In this document: one piece after another, positions 60,044 through 64,000 of the stretch
Position numbering within the stretch: the first letter of the stretch is position 1
Layout of the letters: every line of letters starts with the position of its first letter
Assembly: GCA_022821085.1 (NCBI GenBank)
Contig: JAJEEG010000006.1
Coordinates: 518,405-582,404, forward strand
Origin: Candidatus Latescibacterota bacterium
Lineage (GTDB): Bacteria; JAAXHH01
Direction of reading: 5' to 3'
Length of the DNA: 64,000 nt
Notes under the pieces: model-generated
The model's database searches: none
What the model saw: only the letters and a program-made list of their open reading frames with translations
What the model was told of the DNA's origin: nothing
Position numbers and translations under genes: made by a program

Positions 60044-61828
60044 CTATTCCGCTTGCCCGGCCTCCATGGCCACCTGCCGGTTTTCCGCTGATTCCGCGTA
60101 CGTCAATGCTGCCTGGACCAGGCCTCTGAACAAGGGGTGAGGTCTGTAAGGACGGCTGGTCAACTCGGGGTGGAACTGGGTTCCTACGAAGAAGGGGTGC
60201 GTGGGGATTTCCAGGATCTGCATGATCTCCTCGTCGGGCGTCATGCCGGAGAACACCATGCCCTTGTGCTCGATGAGTTCCCGGTACTGGTTGTTGAACT
60301 CGTACCGGTGGCGAAACCGTTCGACGGCCGATTCCGATCCATAGCAGCGGTGGGCTTCCGTGCCGCCTTTCAGCTTCACCTCGTGTCCTCCAAGCCGCAT
60401 CGTGGCCCCCATGCCGGATAGTTTCCGCTGGTCGGGCAACAGGTAGATGACAGGTGTTTCCGCGTCCGCGTCGAATTCCGCGTGGGCGGCTTCCAGCATG
60501 CCGCACTGGTTGCGCGCGAACTCCACCACGGCCAGCTGGAATCCGTAGCACAGCCCCAGGAAGGGCAACCCGTTCTCCCTGGCGTACTGAATGAACCGGA
60601 TCTTGCCCTCGGCGCCCCGCTCGCCGAAACCGCCGGGTACGATGATTCCTGAAATCCCGTCCAGCATGCCCTCGTCCAGCGCCTGATCACTCGAGAAATC
60701 GGTCGTGTCAATCCATTCGGTGGCGATCTCCACCCCCACGCCGACCTTGCTGTGGTCCAGGGCGTTTAGGATGCTCACGTAGGAATCGTGGAGCGCCGTG
60801 TACTTGCCGGTGATGGCGATACGTATCTCAGGGTGGCTTCCCGAAAGGTACTTCAGGAAGATGTCGAACAACTGCGGACGCTGGTCCGTTCGCTGCGGGA
60901 GGTTGACGTTGAGCTTGTCGGCGACGATCTGCACCGTCTGCTGGCGGTCGAGCAGGGTCGGCACCCGGTAGATGGAATCGGTGTCCGGACTGCTGACCAC
61001 GCGGTCCTCGGCGATGTTGCAGAATAGGCTGATCTTCTGGCGGACGCTCTTGTTCAGGGGTATGGCCGAGCGGCACACCACGATATCGGGCTGGATGCCC
61101 AGCTGCAGCAGCGCCTTGACGCTGTGCTGCGTAGGCTTGGTCTTCAGTTCCCCGGCGGACTCGTTGTAGGGCACCTGCGTGACGTGGACCGACATGACGT
61201 TGTCGCGTCCCTCGTCGTACAGCATTTCCCGGGCGGCCTCGATGAAGTGGATGTTCTCGATATCGCCTACGGTGCCGCCGATTTCGACGACCAGGATGTC
61301 GTAAGGTCCTTCATGCGCCTTGGTCCGGATCAGGTTCTTGATCTCGCCCGTCACGTGGGGGACGACCTGCACGTCCCGTCCCAGGTACTCGCCCCGCCGT
61401 TCCTTGTCGAGGATGATCCGGTACACCCTGCCGGAGGTGATGTAATTGTTCCGGTTCAGGTTATCGTCGAGGAAGCGCTCGTAGGTGCCCAGGTCCATGT
61501 CGCACTCGGTGCCGTCCTCGAGCACGAACACTTCCCCGTGGCGGTAGGGGTTGATGGTGCCGGCATCCTGGTTCAGGTAGCCGTCGATCTTGATCTGGGA
61601 GACCGTGAAACCGTAATGCTTGAGCAGGTGTCCGAGGGAGGCGCTGAAGACGCCCTTGCCCACGCCGGACATGACGCCGCCGGTGACGAAGATGTACTTG
61701 GTCCGGCCGATGCGGTAATCGGTGGGGAAGAACTCGATGGCCTCGGACTCTACGGTCCTTGCGCTGTGGGCGTCCAGGTCGACTTCATCAAAAAACACAT
61801 CGTCGCTATAGTCCGGGGCGCTAGCCAA
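60044..61828 (-). CDS. pyrG: CTP synthase
   Basis: Makes CTP from UTP, ATP and glutamine. The synthase half has the P-loop-like 'VTGGVMSGVGKGVFSASLG' and 'QIKIDGYLNQDAGTINPY'; the class I glutamine amidotransferase half has the nucleophile Cys in 'GLCYGFQLAVV' and the His-Glu pair in 'QFHPELTSRP'. The start is TTG 61828 with an AAGGAG site. The first 40 residues are an acidic extension not found in the E. coli enzyme. Length 594 residues. Confidence 0.95.
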   Translation of the reverse strand: MASAPDYSDDVFFDEVDLDAHSARTVESEAIEFFPTDYRIGRTKYIFVTGGVMSGVGKGVFSASLGHLLKHYGFTVSQIKIDGYLNQDAGTINPYRHGEVFVLEDGTECDMDLGTYERFLDDNLNRNNYITSGRVYRIILDKERRGEYLGRDVQVVPHVTGEIKNLIRTKAHEGPYDILVVEIGGTVGDIENIHFIEAAREMLYDEGRDNVMSVHVTQVPYNESAGELKTKPTQHSVKALLQLGIQPDIVVCRSAIPLNKSVRQKISLFCNIAEDRVVSSPDTDSIYRVPTLLDRQQTVQIVADKLNVNLPQRTDQRPQLFDIFLKYLSGSHPEIRIAITGKYTALHDSYVSILNALDHSKVGVGVEIATEWIDTTDFSSDQALDEGMLDGISGIIVPGGFGERGAEGKIRFIQYARENGLPFLGLCYGFQLAVVEFARNQCGMLEAAHAEFDADAETPVIYLLPDQRKLSGMGATMRLGGHEVKLKGGTEAHRCYGSESAVERFRHRYEFNNQYRELIEHKGMVFSGMTPDEEIMQILEIPTHPFFVGTQFHPELTSRPYRPHPLFRGLVQAALTYAESAENRQVAMEAGQAE

Positions 61829-61874
61829 AGACCTGCTCCTTGTTCAGGATTTGGGATTTGAATAAGGCCGCACC

Positions 61875-61904
61875 TAAGATAGGGCGGGAAGGGCAATTTC
61901 GCAA
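61875..61904 (-). promoter_or_regulatory. Candidate pyrG promoter
   Basis: On the minus strand TTGCGA (61904-61899), 17-base spacer, TATCTTA (61881-61875). Confidence 0.5.
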
Positions 61905-61943
61905 TACAATAATATCGGATATTCCTGTACCGGTACTCCTCTG

Positions 61944-62741
61944 TCAGTATTCCCCGATCCACTTGCTCCTTAGCTCATCCAGCGTTCCCTTCTGCCGCAT
62001 CTGGTACAGCCAGAGGTTCAGGAAGTTGAGGAAGGGCTGGTCGCCGCGGACGGACATGTAGCCGAGGTCCTCGCGGGTCAGCGGTTTATCCGGATCGAGG
62101 GCGTAAAGCAGCGGATTCTGTCTCGCGTAGATCACCGCTTCCACGTTGTCCGTGAACATGACGTCCACGTCGCCCGACGCCACGGCCGGCTGGACGTCCA
62201 GGTTGTTCTCGAACATGACGATCGTGGCCTGACGGATGTTGGCGCGTACGTAGGCTTCGTTGGTCCCACCGTAATTGGCGCCGATCCGGACGCCGGGCCG
62301 GTCGATGTCCTGCAGGCTTTTGAAACGCTCGCGGTCGGCCTTTCTGATGAGCGGTGACTTTCCGATGGTGACGTACGGGTCGGTGAGGGCCAGATCTCTC
62401 TGCCGCTTCAGTGTCCGGGTAATTCCGCCCATGGCCAGGTCGAAACGGTCGTTCAGGGTATCTTCGGAGAGGTTGCTCCAGGTCGTGGGCACGAACCGGA
62501 CGCTGACGCCGAGGGCTTCGCCGAGCAGATGGGCCGCGTCGATGTCCATGCCCTCGTAAGTACCGGTCTCCAGATTCAAATAGGTGAACGGCTTGTAGTC
62601 GCCCGTCGTCCCGATCCGGATCTCGCCCCGTTCCCGGACCCGGTCCAGCAGGGAGGTCTGGGCGTGGACATGCACCGAAAGGGCACACAGGCAGGCAAGC
62701 AGAAGAAGCGATGGGATGGCGCGCATAGGGTTTGTGCTCAT
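61944..62741 (-). CDS. Periplasmic binding protein, cyclohexadienyl dehydratase (PheC)-like
   Basis: A 265-residue exported family-3 solute-binding fold with a signal peptide ending near 'HVHAQT'. The blocks 'DLAMGGITRTLKRQRD', 'GANYGGTNEAYVRANI' and 'DVMFTDNVEAV' are closer to PheC, a periplasmic enzyme converting arogenate or prephenate, than to amino-acid transporters; 'GGTNE' is shared with PheC. No ABC permease or ATPase gene is nearby, which fits an enzyme. Confidence 0.78.
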   Translation of the reverse strand: MSTNPMRAIPSLLLLACLCALSVHVHAQTSLLDRVRERGEIRIGTTGDYKPFTYLNLETGTYEGMDIDAAHLLGEALGVSVRFVPTTWSNLSEDTLNDRFDLAMGGITRTLKRQRDLALTDPYVTIGKSPLIRKADRERFKSLQDIDRPGVRIGANYGGTNEAYVRANIRQATIVMFENNLDVQPAVASGDVDVMFTDNVEAVIYARQNPLLYALDPDKPLTREDLGYMSVRGDQPFLNFLNLWLYQMRQKGTLDELRSKWIGEY

Positions 62742-62845
62742 TAATCACTCCGATAGCGTAAGATTCGATGTGGGAACTTTGATCGACCTGCGGATCAGGC
62801 TGTCGGTGAGTTTATAGTGCTTCCGGTCCTGCGTGTCAATGCATC

Positions 62846-62875
62846 TTGACAGGCCGGTGCCGGGCTTCTACCTTG
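62846..62875 (+). promoter_or_regulatory. Promoter of the VCBS-repeat gene
   Basis: TTGACA (62846-62851), 17-base spacer, TACCTTG (62869-62875). Leader of about 70 bases. Confidence 0.55.
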
Positions 62876-62952
62876 AATCGGCACCTGGACCATTCGGAAT
62901 ACACCTGTCATACCCGTCTGTCCACCCGCTGGATATCTTGTCCCTTCAGGCC

Positions 62953-64000
62953 ATGTCACCAGCCCCCTCCAGTGCAATACGGACATCGGCGACCACGCTG
63001 TTCATCATTCTGATCATTTCGCCCTTCTTCCTCGACCGTTGGCTGTCGCGCGAGACGGACGTACGCGAAACAGACGCCGCAAATCCGGGACGGTACGGTT
63101 TCCTGTTGACCGACGCGACTGTGGCGGCCGGCATTGACTTCGACCATGCGAAGCCGGAACTCGATCCGAAGCTCGACCCGATCATGCCCCATATCTCGGC
63201 CCTCGGGGCGTCCGTCTCGGTCGTGGATTTCGACAACGACGGGTGGCAGGACCTTTACGCGACCAGCAGCCGGAAGGGGACGCCGAATGCCCTGTACCGG
63301 AACCTGGGCGACGGAAGCTTCGCGGAGGTTGCCGGAGCGGCCGGCCTGGCCGATGTGAACGGAGAAGGCGGCGTATCCATGGGCTCGGTGTGGGGGGACT
63401 ACGACAACGACGGTTTCGAGGACGTTTTCATCTACATGTGGGGCCGCCAGCGCCTGTACAGGAACCAGGGAGACGGCACCTTCGAGGACGCGACCGGCGC
63501 GGCCGGGCTCGACCGGTGGATGAACGCCAACAGCGCGGTGTGGACGGACGTCGACCGGGACGGCCTGATCGATCTCTACGTGGGTGGATATTTCTCGGAA
63601 GTCCATGACCTGTGGCAGGTTACGACGACGCGGATCATGCAGGAAAGTTTCGAATACGCGGACAACGGCGGACACAACTACCTCTTCCTGAACCGGGGAA
63701 ACGGCCGTTTCGAGGACGTGACGGAAGCGTACGGCGCGGACTGCACGCGTTGGACCATGTCCGTCGGCGCGGCGGACCTGAACGGCGACGGCTGGCCCGA
63801 TCTGTACCTGGCCAACGACTACGGTCCCGAGGTGCTCTTCCTCAATATCGAAGGGAAGCGTTTCGAGCAACCCGCCGGGACCACGCTGGAGGAGACCTCC
63901 AAGAGCGGCATGAACGTGGCCTTCGGCGACCTGTACAATGACGGCCGCGCGGATGTCTACGTGACGAATATCTCAAAGCGCGGTTACCTGTTCCAGGGGA
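62953..64000 (+). CDS. FG-GAP/VCBS-repeat protein, 3' end cut by window edge
   Basis: The frame is open from ATG 62953 to the end of the window (349 codons). A membrane or signal segment (about residues 16-30) is followed by repeated calcium-binding 'VDFDNDGWQDLY', 'GDYDNDGFEDVF', 'TDVDRDGLIDLY' and 'ADLNGDGWPDLY' units, each with 'LYRNxGDGxFE' tails, about 50 residues apart. This is the CRTAC1/ASPIC-UnbV type beta-propeller of surface proteins. An ASPIC/UnbV C-terminus would be expected beyond the window. Confidence 0.9.
   Translation, partial: MSPAPSSAIRTSATTLFIILIISPFFLDRWLSRETDVRETDAANPGRYGFLLTDATVAAGIDFDHAKPELDPKLDPIMPHISALGASVSVVDFDNDGWQDLYATSSRKGTPNALYRNLGDGSFAEVAGAAGLADVNGEGGVSMGSVWGDYDNDGFEDVFIYMWGRQRLYRNQGDGTFEDATGAAGLDRWMNANSAVWTDVDRDGLIDLYVGGYFSEVHDLWQVTTTRIMQESFEYADNGGHNYLFLNRGNGRFEDVTEAYGADCTRWTMSVGAADLNGDGWPDLYLANDYGPEVLFLNIEGKRFEQPAGTTLEETSKSGMNVAFGDLYNDGRADVYVTNISKRGYLFQG

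Noticed and set aside
61944-62741. Amino-acid ABC transporter binding protein
   Set aside because: No permease or ATPase gene is adjacent and the GGTNE block matches PheC better.

Overview
The window is a high-GC bacterial chromosome segment, very probably from an uncultured FCB-group lineage. Latescibacterota is my best guess, inferred from gene content: sulfatases, phytanoyl-CoA dioxygenase-like proteins, Gfo/Idh/MocA oxidoreductases, DUF6785 membrane proteins, DUF1611, an FG-GAP/VCBS-repeat surface protein and a DUF2851 protein. The name cannot be proved from this sequence. There are no rRNA or tRNA genes, no CRISPR array, no intact insertion sequence and no prophage. Coding density is high and neighbouring genes often overlap by one or four bases.

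Layout. 1-9.1 kb: a partial DUF2851 gene, a PlsC acyltransferase coupled to a HAD phosphatase, a lipoprotein, two carbohydrate-active proteins facing each other, and the minus-strand run ptsN-like/rph/rdgB, then a DUF4398-like lipoprotein. 9.4-22.6 kb: a plus-strand housekeeping block (purC, mfd, two parvulin-type PPIases, an S4 protein, a methyltransferase, holB, metG, tatD, rsmA). 22.6-27.1 kb: four genes that look like a divergent polysaccharide deacetylase, PdxJ, SecD and SecF, each lacking the residues its family needs; the SecD-like gene appears to start at ATT. 27.2-32.2 kb: a choline-sulfatase-like enzyme, an oxidoreductase, a lone HsdR-N nuclease domain, a PhyH protein and a secreted cyclase. 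32.3-34.2 kb: a lower-GC AbiE-like toxin-antitoxin pair. 34.5-39.1 kb: an SDR, a 64-residue membrane protein and sdhCAB. 39.3-56.1 kb: a catabolic region with two facing DUF6785 proteins, SDRs, a TIM-barrel isomerase, a second sulfatase, DUF1611, a HisD homologue, an HpcH/HpaI aldolase, a dienelactone hydrolase, two PhyH proteins, a HisI-like protein and an enolase-superfamily probable acid-sugar dehydratase. 56.2-64 kb: a TlpA-like thioredoxin with an AhpD-like protein, uvrC, rpsT, pyrG, a PheC-like periplasmic protein and the start of a VCBS-repeat protein.

How the genes work together. In the catabolic region the sulfatases could desulfate substrates, the SDR and Gfo/Idh enzymes oxidise or epimerise the sugars, the enolase-superfamily enzyme could dehydrate a sugar acid, and the HpcH/HpaI aldolase could cleave the 2-keto-3-deoxy acid. 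The DUF6785 proteins are the likely membrane partners. This pathway is inference.

Two window-wide signals stand out. First, at least seven genes are preceded by a promoter of the form TTGACA-N17-TAnnTT(G), which combines a sigma-70-type -35 with a -10 like the Bacteroidetes -7 element. Second, GC-rich tandem repeats with a 9-bp period (GGTCCGCCC and relatives) recur in intergenic gaps and in frame inside several genes.
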